From: Fibrella forsythiae
Lineage (GTDB): Bacteria > Bacteroidota > Bacteroidia > Cytophagales > Spirosomataceae
Reading direction: 5' to 3'
Length of the DNA stretch: 64,000 nt
Assembly (NCBI RefSeq): GCF_017353175.1
Contig: NZ_JAFMYW010000003.1
Span: 1-64,000 of the forward strand
Shown: positions 44,166-53,080 of the stretch, in pieces
Numbering within the stretch: the first letter of the stretch is position 1
How the letters are laid out: each line of letters begins with the position of its first letter
Notes under the pieces: model-generated
What the model was told of the DNA's origin: nothing
What the model saw: the letters and a program-made list of their open reading frames with translations, nothing else
Database searches by the model: none
Translations under genes and position numbers: made by a program

Positions 44166-44765
44166 CTACCCCACCAACCCGGCTAGATCGATCTCGGCAG
44201 AAGGGGTGATGTCGGCGCTGAGGACGCGCTGCATGTAGGCGAGTGCCGCCTCAGTGTTAGGGGCTGAACCGGAGGCTACACAGTCGGGGGGAACAATCAG
44301 TTTCAAATCGCGGACGTAGGCGTCGATGGCCGAAAAAAGTATGCATACGTCGGCAGCAATGCCGGTCATAATCAGCGTGTTGGTTTGCAGGTACGTTAAC
44401 AGTGTTTCCAGCGTGGTGGCATAAAAAATCGAATGCTTCGGCTTAAGCACCCTATAATCGTCGGCATCGGGCCGGATGCGTTCCACTACGGGTTTGCCCC
44501 GTACATGGTCGGTAAGACAGTGGGTCAGCAGATCGTCGAAATTAGACCGCCATTTGCCAAAGTTATCGTTGACGTACAAAACCGGAATGCCAGCTTCTTT
44601 GGCCCGTTGTTTCAAGGCCGCAATCTGGCAGGCTGCTGCCAGCGTAGGTTCCAGAAAGTCAGGGCCTTCGGGAAATTCAAGGTCATTGATCATATCGATG
44701 ACCAGCAACGCTACCGGCGACGAGTCAGGAGCATTACCGTGAAGATCTTCGTTTGTCTGGTTCAT
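44166..44765 (-). CDS. Isochorismatase family cysteine hydrolase
   Basis: The 199-aa protein shows the Asp-Lys-Cys triad of the family: VIDMINDL (Asp), RVLKPKHSIFYAT (Lys), and MTGIAADVCILFSAIDAY with the cis-peptide and nucleophile Cys. Members hydrolyse amides such as nicotinamide or isochorismate-type substrates; the exact one is unclear. It stands alone on the minus strand. Confidence 0.85.
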   Translation of the reverse strand: MNQTNEDLHGNAPDSSPVALLVIDMINDLEFPEGPDFLEPTLAAACQIAALKQRAKEAGIPVLYVNDNFGKWRSNFDDLLTHCLTDHVRGKPVVERIRPDADDYRVLKPKHSIFYATTLETLLTYLQTNTLIMTGIAADVCILFSAIDAYVRDLKLIVPPDCVASGSAPNTEAALAYMQRVLSADITPSAEIDLAGLVG

Positions 44766-44871
44766 AACGCGTCGCCTGTCTTTCAGCCATGAGTGGGAGG
44801 TATCAGCTCGTTAACACGCATGGAAAGCGTTGGGTTGAAATTATGTCTGAGTGGTTGCTGCTACCCGCACG

Positions 44872-44929
44872 AAAAAGCCCGCTGCAGATGAGCCGACCTT
44901 ACGTCTGCGTCATCTGCGGCGGGCTTTTT
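44872..44929 (-). terminator. Strong hairpin terminator of the lipocalin-like gene
   Basis: Arms of 20 bp with a single mismatch (44872-44891 against 44910-44929) start with AAAAAGCCCGC and end with GCGGGCTTTTT, so the structure works in both directions. It lies 20 bp after the stop of the minus-strand lipocalin-like gene. Confidence 0.75.
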
Positions 44930-44948
44930 ATGAAAAGACAGGTTCTGC

Positions 44949-45470
44949 CTACGCCTTTGTCAGAACGAAAGAGAGTGTTCCTGTATCGTTTTTATTGTCG
45001 TTGTCAAAATCAGCCGTAACGGTTTCTGAGAGTTTCAAGGTGGTCCCGCTTAGCGAAACATCGTATGTTGTGACATCCGTGCCGTCTTTAATAGTCAGTT
45101 TAGTGCCTGTTAAGGTCCAGGTGGCGGCACTGCCAACGGGGCTTGCTCCTATTGATGTACATTTGGCTGTGGTGCTGCCTATCACTTTACCGTCGGCGCT
45201 GAAGGTGAGGGTGGTGGCCTTAAAGCAATCAACAAAATCCTGACCCAGCAACTGCTTATAGAGGAGCAGCAGGTCATTTGTCTTGGTGCCCGTGCCCAGA
45301 ATATCGTAGGCAGGATCAATCGTGTAACCGCCAATGAGCCAGGAACCCTGGATCGATGAGGCGCTGGGTGTTACGTCGGTGTTGCTCTTGCTACAGGCAC
45401 CAAACCAGAATGGCATAGTTACTAGTAGTACCCACGCTAGCTGGCGTGTAGAAAGTGATAGATTCTTCAA
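44949..45470 (-). CDS. Lipocalin-like domain lipoprotein
   Basis: The 173-aa protein has a lipoprotein signal (LLVTMPFWFGAC, lipobox FGAC) and then a lipocalin-like pattern common in Bacteroidota lipoproteins: IQGSWLIGGYTI at the start of the barrel, TTLTFSADGKVIGS in the middle and WTLTGTKLTI, then TLKLSETV near the end. A small ligand or structural role on the outer membrane is plausible. Function unknown. Confidence 0.7.
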   Translation of the reverse strand: MKNLSLSTRQLAWVLLVTMPFWFGACSKSNTDVTPSASSIQGSWLIGGYTIDPAYDILGTGTKTNDLLLLYKQLLGQDFVDCFKATTLTFSADGKVIGSTTAKCTSIGASPVGSAATWTLTGTKLTIKDGTDVTTYDVSLSGTTLKLSETVTADFDNDNKNDTGTLSFVLTKA

Positions 45471-45662
45471 CGGATTGAGGTATATAGTGAAGGCTAAACA
45501 TACCTACTTCCAGGCGCAATTCACTAGGCGGGTACTAGAAAATGTACTTATACTTTATTGAGTGGTTATCTTTCCTTTGTCTGGTGTTTTGCTTTAAGCA
45601 GTTGCGTACGTGTTGTATGGTTGGTAGCAGACTCTGATTTATTCCGGCATTGGGAGACGTAC

Positions 45663-46802
45663 CTACACTTTAATGATGATCCGGCGTTTGTACATGATCC
45701 AGAGGATGACGGCCCAGATCGTGACGAGCGTGAGCGCACCAGCCAGAGACGCCATCGTAGGGTCGGCAAATTGTGGTGCAATAAACCCTTTGTACAGGTA
45801 CTGAATCAGCCCTACTTTAGTTTCCGTACCGTTAGGGTAGGGCAGCTGAATGAGGTTCATGATCCGGGGAATCAGGCCCGACAGGAAGAAGACGGTAATG
45901 GGATTGACCCCAAATGCAACCAGCACGCCGTTCCAGCGAAAGCCTTTCCGAACGTCGATGAGGTAATAGAAAATGGCGAGGCCACACATAGCCAGGCCAC
46001 CCGCCAGCAACACATAAGAGCTGGTCCAGAGGGCTTTATTGATGGGAAATGCCGGGTTGAACAACGTACCCAGCACCGCCAGGGCCACGCCGGACAGGAA
46101 AAGGAACAGGGCTTTCTGACTTTCGCGGATAGATGAGCCGTAGTTCTTCGTCTGCAGCCAGTAGCCAGCCAATAAGCCCAGCAAACTGGTTGCCACAGCC
46201 GGGTACGTGCTCAGGAGCCCTTCGGGGTCCCAGACTTTCGCCGCGCGATACACGTGGGCGGGCGTCAGCACAGTGTAATCGAGCCAGGCAGCGAGGTTGG
46301 TTTCGGGCTCCAGATTCGGGTAGCCGATGCCTGGTACCGGAATAACAGTCATCATCAGGTAGTAGCTGACCAGGATCAGGACGGCAATAAGCAGTTGCTG
46401 GCTGGGTGTGGTTTTTCGATAGATCAACGCGCAGGCGATGTACACCAGGCCTATGCGCTGTAATACACCCATAATGCGCACGTTGCTGAAATCGAAGCGG
46501 GGAAACAGGTTCAGGAAAAAGCCAAGCATAAACAGGATTAGCCCACGTTTAATGATCTTAGTTACGGCTCCCGTCGTTTCATCCTGCCGTCCGTAAAGCC
46601 CGTAAGCGGGCTTGAGCGCGAAGGTGATAGACACGCCTACGATAAACAGAAAGAACGGAAAAATCAGGTCAGTCGGTGTCCAGCCATTCCAGGGCGCGTG
46701 GGCCAGTGGTGCATAGAGGTGCCCCCAGTCGCCGGGGTTATTAACCAGAATCATGGCCGCCACGGTAAGACCGCGGAAAGCATCGAGTGAGCGAAGGCGC
46801 AT
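45663..46802 (-). CDS. HGSNAT-like transmembrane acyltransferase (DUF5009/DUF1624 type)
   Basis: The protein has about ten membrane helices and the family start RLRSLDAFRGLTVAAMILVN, followed by HAPWNGWTPTDLIFPFFLFI. It is related to heparan-alpha-glucosaminide N-acetyltransferase and bacterial NagX. It would transfer acetyl groups to aminosugars across the membrane. I chose the Met at 46802 (379 aa), which puts the signature at the N terminus; 46832 is an alternative. Confidence 0.85.
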   Translation of the reverse strand: MRLRSLDAFRGLTVAAMILVNNPGDWGHLYAPLAHAPWNGWTPTDLIFPFFLFIVGVSITFALKPAYGLYGRQDETTGAVTKIIKRGLILFMLGFFLNLFPRFDFSNVRIMGVLQRIGLVYIACALIYRKTTPSQQLLIAVLILVSYYLMMTVIPVPGIGYPNLEPETNLAAWLDYTVLTPAHVYRAAKVWDPEGLLSTYPAVATSLLGLLAGYWLQTKNYGSSIRESQKALFLFLSGVALAVLGTLFNPAFPINKALWTSSYVLLAGGLAMCGLAIFYYLIDVRKGFRWNGVLVAFGVNPITVFFLSGLIPRIMNLIQLPYPNGTETKVGLIQYLYKGFIAPQFADPTMASLAGALTLVTIWAVILWIMYKRRIIIKV

Positions 46803-47028
46803 TTGGGATAATTGTATAGAGGGGGTGATCATTGAGTGGTCATTTCGCTACATCCGTACCGGTCACTGGTTGCCATTCATTGTTTTTGCGACTAATGACT
46901 CTCAATGACCACTTAATGACAATCAATGACTACGTACCCAAAGTAGAGGATAATGGGTCATACTCTTTCTGTATGCAAGATGTCGATTTCTGATGAAGGA
47001 ACATCGGTCTCATCTTCACTCGATCATG

Positions 47029-48108
47029 TCAACACCCCTTCGCATTGCGCTCATTGGCCCCGGTAAAGTGGCACACCTCCACGCCCGCGCTACCCAACAA
47101 ACCCCCGACGTTCAACTCGTGGCCGTTTGTGGTCGAAACGAACAAAAAACCGTCGACTTTGCCGGTCAGTACGGTATCAGGCCCTATACCAACGTAGCCG
47201 AAATGGTTGATCGGGAAGGCATCGATGTGTGTGTGGTGCTGACCCCCCATCCAAACCACCGCGAACCGGCCATTGCCGCCCTTGAAGCCGGCGCGAATGT
47301 GCTGGTTGAAAAACCGCTGGCTGCTTCGCTCGACGACTGCGACGCCATGATCGCCACAGCCGAACGTACCCGGAAACTGCTAAGTGTGATCAGTCAACGC
47401 CGGTTCTATGCGCCCTGCCAACGCATTCGGCAGGCGATCGACGCGGGCAAGATCGGTGTGCCTGCGCTCGGGATGGTGCAGATGCTTGGCTGGCGCGACG
47501 AAGCCTACTACGGTAGTGATCCGTGGCGGGGTTCGTGGGCGCATGAGGGCGGTGGCGTGCTTGTGAATCAGGCTCCGCACCAGCTCGACCTGCTGCTCTG
47601 GTATATGGGCGAAGCCGAATCGGTCTATGGGGTTTGGCGGAATGTAAACCACCCCTACATTGAAGTAGAAGACACGGCCGCCGCCATTGTCCAGTTCAAG
47701 AACGGGGGCATCGGCAACATTGTGACCAGTAACAGCCAGAAACCGGGCCTCTACGGGAAAGTACATATTCACGGGCAAAATGGCGCCACGGTTGGCGTTC
47801 AGACAGACGGCGGTAGTATGTTCATCGCGGGCCGGTCGGGTATTCAGGAGCCGCCCGTCAACGATCTCTGGACGGTGCCCGGCGAAGAAGCACAACTGGC
47901 CGACTTCCAGGCTGAAGACCACGCCTACTTCGGTCAGACCGACGCGCTGACGCATTATTTTGGCCGGCAACTCGCCGATTTTTGCCAGGCGATACGTACC
48001 CAGACGCAGCCAGCTATCACCGCCCACGACGGCCGCCGGGTAGTTGAATTATTCCAGGCAATCTACGAATCGAACCGAACAGGCAAGGCCGTGCGGCTAA
48101 CGCCGTAA
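47029..48108 (+). CDS. Gfo/Idh/MocA family oxidoreductase
   Basis: The 359-aa enzyme has the NAD(P)-binding start RIALIGPGKVAHLHARA (about residues 5-21) and the family motif EKPLAASLDDCDAMI (about 106-120, with the E-K-P Lys). A large C-terminal domain follows (GGGVLVNQAPHQLDLLLW, with the His of the active site). Such enzymes oxidise or reduce sugars or polyols. I take the ATG at 47029 because the Rossmann fold begins there; 46993 is in frame upstream. Confidence 0.88.
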   Translation, partial: STPLRIALIGPGKVAHLHARATQQTPDVQLVAVCGRNEQKTVDFAGQYGIRPYTNVAEMVDREGIDVCVVLTPHPNHREPAIAALEAGANVLVEKPLAASLDDCDAMIATAERTRKLLSVISQRRFYAPCQRIRQAIDAGKIGVPALGMVQMLGWRDEAYYGSDPWRGSWAHEGGGVLVNQAPHQLDLLLWYMGEAESVYGVWRNVNHPYIEVEDTAAAIVQFKNGGIGNIVTSNSQKPGLYGKVHIHGQNGATVGVQTDGGSMFIAGRSGIQEPPVNDLWTVPGEEAQLADFQAEDHAYFGQTDALTHYFGRQLADFCQAIRTQTQPAITAHDGRRVVELFQAIYESNRTGKAVRLTP

Positions 48109-48303
48109 TAATCACCGCTTACTAAGAAAGAAACGCATTTTCAAATACCCCCAGAGCATCGGTATATCTTTGATATTAACTCTATAGAATTAGTTAGTCA
48201 AGTAGGCTACAGGTAGGCGCATAATTGATGCACTGATGTATAATCTGCTTGCCAACTGATTACCTAGCGATTAATTTCTTTCATACCGAAGATTGCTCAC
48301 AAT

Positions 48304-51300
48304 GTGAAAAAACGTTTCCTTTTCTCAGTTCAGAACTTGTTATTTAGTGCTGCCCTGCTTGGCCTTGCGGTTGGAGCGTATGCTCAAACGACCTATTACG
48401 TATCCAGTACGGGTGCCAACAGCAATGACGGCCGCTCTGAGGCGACGCCTTTTCAAACGCTCGACCGGGTCAATTCAGTAACGCTTCGCCCGGGCGATCA
48501 GGTCCTTTTCCGGCGGGGCGATACCTTCAGGGGTACGTTGCAGATTCGCCAGTCAGGTACGTCGGCCCAGCCTATTATAATCGATGCCTATGGCTCGGGC
48601 AGTAAGCCCATGCTGGCCGCTTCGTTGCCCATCAGTACCTGGACGAACGTTGGCGGCAATGTATGGCAGGCCGATGCATCGGCGCTGGAAAGCCAGGTAA
48701 CGGGTGTGTACCGAAACGGAGCCGTTCTGCCGCTTGGGCGTTACCCTAACGCCGATGCACCCAACAAAGGGTACCTGACCATCCAGTCACATAATGGCAA
48801 TTCGCAACTGACCGGTAAAGAGCCGCTGCCCGCCAATTTTTCGGGCGGAGAGGTAGTTGAGCGCCCTGTTCAGTGGATCATCAACCGCGTGCAGCTAATC
48901 CAGCAAAACGGAAATACACTGACGCTCGGCGGTGTTGATTCATACGGGCTGGGCGATAATTGGGGGTACTTCATCCAGAACCACCCCGCCACGCTCGACC
49001 AGAACGGCGAATGGTATTTCAACCCGGGCAATAAAACGTTGCGTCTGTATTCAGATGAGAATCCGAACAACCAGCTCATTACAGCTACGAAATTCGCCTA
49101 TGGAATCAGCCTGATCAATGTTAGTAACGTGGCGATTCGTAACCTGACGGTAACGCAAACGATGTATACCGGTGTGCTGATCGAGAACGGTACAGGCATT
49201 ACGCTAACGGGAAATGACATTACTGATTCGGGAGAAGACGGGCTGGTGGCAAGAGGAAGTGGTAACACTGTTCTGATTGAGAATAGCCTGATCGAAGAGG
49301 TAAATAACAACGGGGTGAGTGTGTCTGGTTATCAAAATTTCACGTTTCGGGGCAACACATTACGGCGGGTGGGTATCATGCCCGGCCGGGGTAAAAACGG
49401 CGATGGAACCTACATCGGTTTCAATGCAGTGAATACCGATAATGTAAAAATCGAAAATAACATTGTTGATCAGATTGGCTATAACGGCATCAATTTCACC
49501 GCCAATACAACCGTTCAGCGCAACCGGGTATCTAATTTTTGCCTGACTAAGAGCGACGGCGGCGGTATCTATATCTGGAACGGCAACCGGGCGTCGATGA
49601 GTGGCGTGCGTATTCTGGGCAATATCGTCTTCAACGGCATCGGCGCTCCGGAGGGAACGCCCGGCGGAGCTTATTCGGGAGCTAACGGTATTTTTCTCGA
49701 CGATTGCACCACCAACGTAGAGGTTCGCGACAACACGGTATTTAACTGCCACGGTCTGGGTTTTTTCCTGCACGGTTCGCTGAATGCGCAATTCACAAAC
49801 AACACCTCATACAATAACGGCGAGGCGCAACTGGCCGTCAATAGCCGTAACGGCGGCTGCTCCCCGCGCGACAATCTGGTTCAGAACAATGTACTGGTGA
49901 GCAAGACGGCGAATCAACTGGTGACCAAATACGAATCGCACCTGAATGATCTGACCAGCTTCGGGCAGTTCGACAATAACGTGTATGCCCGGCCATTCAA
50001 CGATGAGTTCAAACTTCGGGCCGTATCTAATCCTGGTTCGGGTGTGACCGGTGCCGATCTGTCGTTGGCAGAATGGCAAGGCCGATATGGGAAAGATGGC
50101 AGTTCACGCAACAGTCCGCTGACATACAAACCGTTTGCAACAACCGGTAATGGCGTGTTTAAACTCAATAACACGTTCGGCACTACTAACGAAGGCTGGG
50201 ATGTGTATAGCCCTTATGGAAACGGACGGGTAACCTGGGATAATGCCAACCGCCTCGATGGAGGAAGCCTGGCTATCGGGTTCCCTTCGTCGTCGGGTCA
50301 AAGTAATTCGTATGCCCTGGCATCGAAAGATATTGGCCCGGTAAGCCAGAATAAGGTTTACCTGCTCACGTTCGACGCTATAGCGTCGGGCAGTAGCAAG
50401 CGGGTCGACGTGTTTATCCGCCAGAAAACCGGCTCGTACAGCGATCTGGACAGCCGGGCGCAGATTCTGGTTGGCACCGGGCGGCAGCACTTCGAGTTTT
50501 CGTACATGGCTAACGCCAGCGAAGCATCGGCCATTGTGGTTTTTCAGGTGACGGAAGACGGACAAACGCTCTGGATCGATAACGTGCAGGTACAGGAAGC
50601 CACCCGCACGGTACAAAATCCCGACGATTTTACCCGGATCGAATACAACGACACCAGTCAGGATAAGACAATCGCGCTGAGTGAACCATACCGCGATGCC
50701 CGCAATACGCTCTATACCAGCCAGGTTACGCTGGCACCGTTTACATCAGTTGTATTGTTTAAAAATAACGGCGACACGCCACCACCACCGCCCGTAATTC
50801 CCCTGCGTGACCCGGAGAATCCGGCCAATGCGGTAGCTGGTTTAGACTACAGCTATTACGAAGGCGTCTGGACCTCATTGCCGGATTTCAACTCGCTGAC
50901 TGCCGTAAAGAAAGGAACCGCCAAGCAGGTCGATTTAGCACCCCGCAACAAAGACGATAACTTTGCCCTTCAGTTCAAAGGCTACGTGAACGTACCTACT
51001 GATGGCGTATATGTGTTCTATACCAGTTCCGACGATGGCAGCAAGCTATACATTGGCACCAATGAAGTGATAAACAACGACGGTGCCCACCCAGACGAAG
51101 AACGCTCAGGTACCATTGGCCTGAAGGCCGGTCGCCACGCCATCACGATTTCATATTATGAAGGCGGTGGCGGGGAGGCATTAAGTGCCAGCTATAGTGG
51201 GCCGGGCCTGAACAAACAGATCATCCCTGCTTCGGCTTTCTTCCGGGTAGGTACCGACACGCCACCGCCGCCTTCGCCTATAACCCTGCGCGACCCCGAA

Positions 51301-52971
51301 AACCCAGCCAACACAGTAGCTGGTCTGGACTATAGCTATTACGAAGGAAGCTGGAGTGCCTTGCCTAACTTCAATGGCCTAACCCCCGTGCGAACAGCCA
51401 CTGCCAGCCAGGCAGACCTGAATCTGGCCTACCGCAGTGATAATTTCGCTCTTCAATTCAAGGGTTACGTGAACGTACCTACCGACGGGGTGTACACGTT
51501 CTATACCAACTCCGACGATGGCAGTAAGCTGTTTATCGGCACAACAGAAATCGTGAATAACGATGGTGGGCATGACGTGCAGGAACGCTTTGGTAGCATT
51601 GGCCTGAAAGCCGGTCGCCACGCCATTACCATTCCGTATTTCGAAAGTACTGGTGGGCAGGTGTTAGGTGTAAGCTACAGTGGCCCAGGCATCAGTAAAC
51701 AGATAATTCCTGCCTCGGCCTATTTCCGGGTGTCTGTTGCTCCGCCGCCGCCACCCGCTGTCAGCCTGCGCGATCCTGAAAACCCGGACAATGCAGTAGC
51801 CGGATTAGACTATGGTTATTACGAAGGTAACTGGGGTGTGTTACCCGACTTCAGTAGCCTGACCCCCGCCCGAACGGGCATTGCCAATCAGGCAGATCTG
51901 AACCTTGCTTACCGAAATGATCAGTTTGGCTTGCAGTTCCAGGGCTACGTGAACGTACCTACCGACGGCGTATATACCTTCTATACGTATTCCGACGACG
52001 GAAGTAAGCTGCTGATTGGCACCACCGAAGTGGTGAATAACGATGGGGGCCACGCCGAACAGGAACGCTCGGGCACCATTGGCCTGAAAGCGGGTCGCCA
52101 CGCCATTACCATCCCGTATTTCGAGGGCAGCGGCGGTCAGGTACTGAGCGTCAGCTACAGCGGGCCGGGTATCGACAAACAGGTGATTCCGGCCTCGGCT
52201 TATTTCCGCGTGTACACCGCCCCGCCACCACCCCCTGCCAACACGGGTACCGGTACCGGTTTGCTGGGGCAGTATTTTAATAACAAAAGCCTGACAGCTC
52301 CGGTCGTATTTAGTCGGACAGACGCCGTTGTTGATTTCGACTGGGGCAATGACTCGCCCGCACCCAGTGTAACCGTCGATAATTTCTCGGTTCGCTGGAC
52401 GGGTCAGGTTGAAGCGCCGGTAACGGGCAATTACGTGTTCACCACCATCGGTGATGACGGAATTCGTCTTTGGGTGAATGATGTGCTGGTGATCAACGAC
52501 TGGAACGACCACGCGCCAACCACAACCAACAGCAACAGCATTGCCCTGGTAGCTGGGCAGCGGTACAACATCAGGGTGGAATACTACGAAAATATCATTG
52601 GTGCTATAGCCCGCCTGCGGTGGACGTACCCGGGACAGGCGCAGCAGACCATTCCGCAGATACGGTTATATCCGGCCAGTGCCAGTGCGCGTGTAGCGGC
52701 GGCAGATGAGCGGGACATTCGGCAGTCGGTGGTATTTCCCGTACCCGCCCGCGATGAGCTGACCATCCGGTATATGAGCGAGCAGGCCGGAACGGCCACG
52801 GTGCAGCTGATAACTACGGCAGGTATTCCTGTGCTACAGGCCGATCATCCGGTAACGGCTGGCGAGAATCTGCTAAAACTGCCCGTTCGTGAACTGACCC
52901 GCGGTTTCTATCTGCTGAAACTGACGCAGGGCCGCCAGCAACGCACCTGGAAAGTGTTGCTGAGCGAATAG
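48304..52971 (+). CDS. Secreted beta-helix/PA14 repeat protein with T9SS sorting domain
   Basis: The 1,555-aa protein starts with GTG and a signal peptide (residues 1-27). A right-handed beta-helix (about 40-560; ITLTGNDITDSGEDGLV, FTFRGNTLRRV, VEVRDNTVFNC rungs) resembles polysaccharide-active pectate-lyase folds. A carbohydrate-binding-like jelly roll follows (about 620-770). Three nearly identical PA14-like modules follow (starting near residues 833, 994 and 1154) with Pro-rich linkers. A fourth, more distant PA14 runs at about 1315-1460. The end (VFPVPARDELTIRY ... RGFYLLKLTQGRQQRTWKVLLSE) is a type A T9SS C-terminal sorting domain. It is probably a surface glycan-binding or -cleaving protein. 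Confidence 0.88.
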   Translation: MKKRFLFSVQNLLFSAALLGLAVGAYAQTTYYVSSTGANSNDGRSEATPFQTLDRVNSVTLRPGDQVLFRRGDTFRGTLQIRQSGTSAQPIIIDAYGSGSKPMLAASLPISTWTNVGGNVWQADASALESQVTGVYRNGAVLPLGRYPNADAPNKGYLTIQSHNGNSQLTGKEPLPANFSGGEVVERPVQWIINRVQLIQQNGNTLTLGGVDSYGLGDNWGYFIQNHPATLDQNGEWYFNPGNKTLRLYSDENPNNQLITATKFAYGISLINVSNVAIRNLTVTQTMYTGVLIENGTGITLTGNDITDSGEDGLVARGSGNTVLIENSLIEEVNNNGVSVSGYQNFTFRGNTLRRVGIMPGRGKNGDGTYIGFNAVNTDNVKIENNIVDQIGYNGINFTANTTVQRNRVSNFCLTKSDGGGIYIWNGNRASMSGVRILGNIVFNGIGAPEGTPGGAYSGANGIFLDDCTTNVEVRDNTVFNCHGLGFFLHGSLNAQFTNNTSYNNGEAQLAVNSRNGGCSPRDNLVQNNVLVSKTANQLVTKYESHLNDLTSFGQFDNNVYARPFNDEFKLRAVSNPGSGVTGADLSLAEWQGRYGKDGSSRNSPLTYKPFATTGNGVFKLNNTFGTTNEGWDVYSPYGNGRVTWDNANRLDGGSLAIGFPSSSGQSNSYALASKDIGPVSQNKVYLLTFDAIASGSSKRVDVFIRQKTGSYSDLDSRAQILVGTGRQHFEFSYMANASEASAIVVFQVTEDGQTLWIDNVQVQEATRTVQNPDDFTRIEYNDTSQDKTIALSEPYRDARNTLYTSQVTLAPFTSVVLFKNNGDTPPPPPVIPLRDPENPANAVAGLDYSYYEGVWTSLPDFNSLTAVKKGTAKQVDLAPRNKDDNFALQFKGYVNVPTDGVYVFYTSSDDGSKLYIGTNEVINNDGAHPDEERSGTIGLKAGRHAITISYYEGGGGEALSASYSGPGLNKQIIPASAFFRVGTDTPPPPSPITLRDPENPANTVAGLDYSYYEGSWSALPNFNGLTPVRTATASQADLNLAYRSDNFALQFKGYVNVPTDGVYTFYTNSDDGSKLFIGTTEIVNNDGGHDVQERFGSIGLKAGRHAITIPYFESTGGQVLGVSYSGPGISKQIIPASAYFRVSVAPPPPPAVSLRDPENPDNAVAGLDYGYYEGNWGVLPDFSSLTPARTGIANQADLNLAYRNDQFGLQFQGYVNVPTDGVYTFYTYSDDGSKLLIGTTEVVNNDGGHAEQERSGTIGLKAGRHAITIPYFEGSGGQVLSVSYSGPGIDKQVIPASAYFRVYTAPPPPPANTGTGTGLLGQYFNNKSLTAPVVFSRTDAVVDFDWGNDSPAPSVTVDNFSVRWTGQVEAPVTGNYVFTTIGDDGIRLWVNDVLVINDWNDHAPTTTNSNSIALVAGQRYNIRVEYYENIIGAIARLRWTYPGQAQQTIPQIRLYPASASARVAAADERDIRQSVVFPVPARDELTIRYMSEQAGTATVQLITTAGIPVLQADHPVTAGENLLKLPVRELTRGFYLLKLTQGRQQRTWKVLLSE
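50803..52230 (+). repeat. Three tandem in-gene repeats of about 480 bp
   Basis: Units start at 50803, 51286 and 51766 (period 483 then 480 bp). Each encodes a module beginning LRDPENP and containing GYVNVPTDGVY, LKAGRHAIT and YSGPG, joined by Pro-rich linkers. Near-identity at DNA level in places points to recent duplication or gene conversion. Confidence 0.85.
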
Positions 52972-53012
52972 ACATACGGCCAAAAACAAGCTGGCCGCTG
53001 GTTCAGACCTAT

Positions 53013-53051
53013 AAAAAAGGCCGCCTGCTCGGAAGAGCGGGCGGCCTTTTT
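53013..53051. terminator. Bidirectional terminator between convergent genes
   Basis: AAAAAAGGCCGCC... pairs with GGCGGCCTTTTT... (stem about 16 bp, loop GGAA). It lies between the T9SS protein gene (plus) and the M16 peptidase gene (minus) and serves both. Confidence 0.8.
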
Positions 53052-53080
53052 GTTGCTTAACGCGTTGGTAACTAGTTAGG

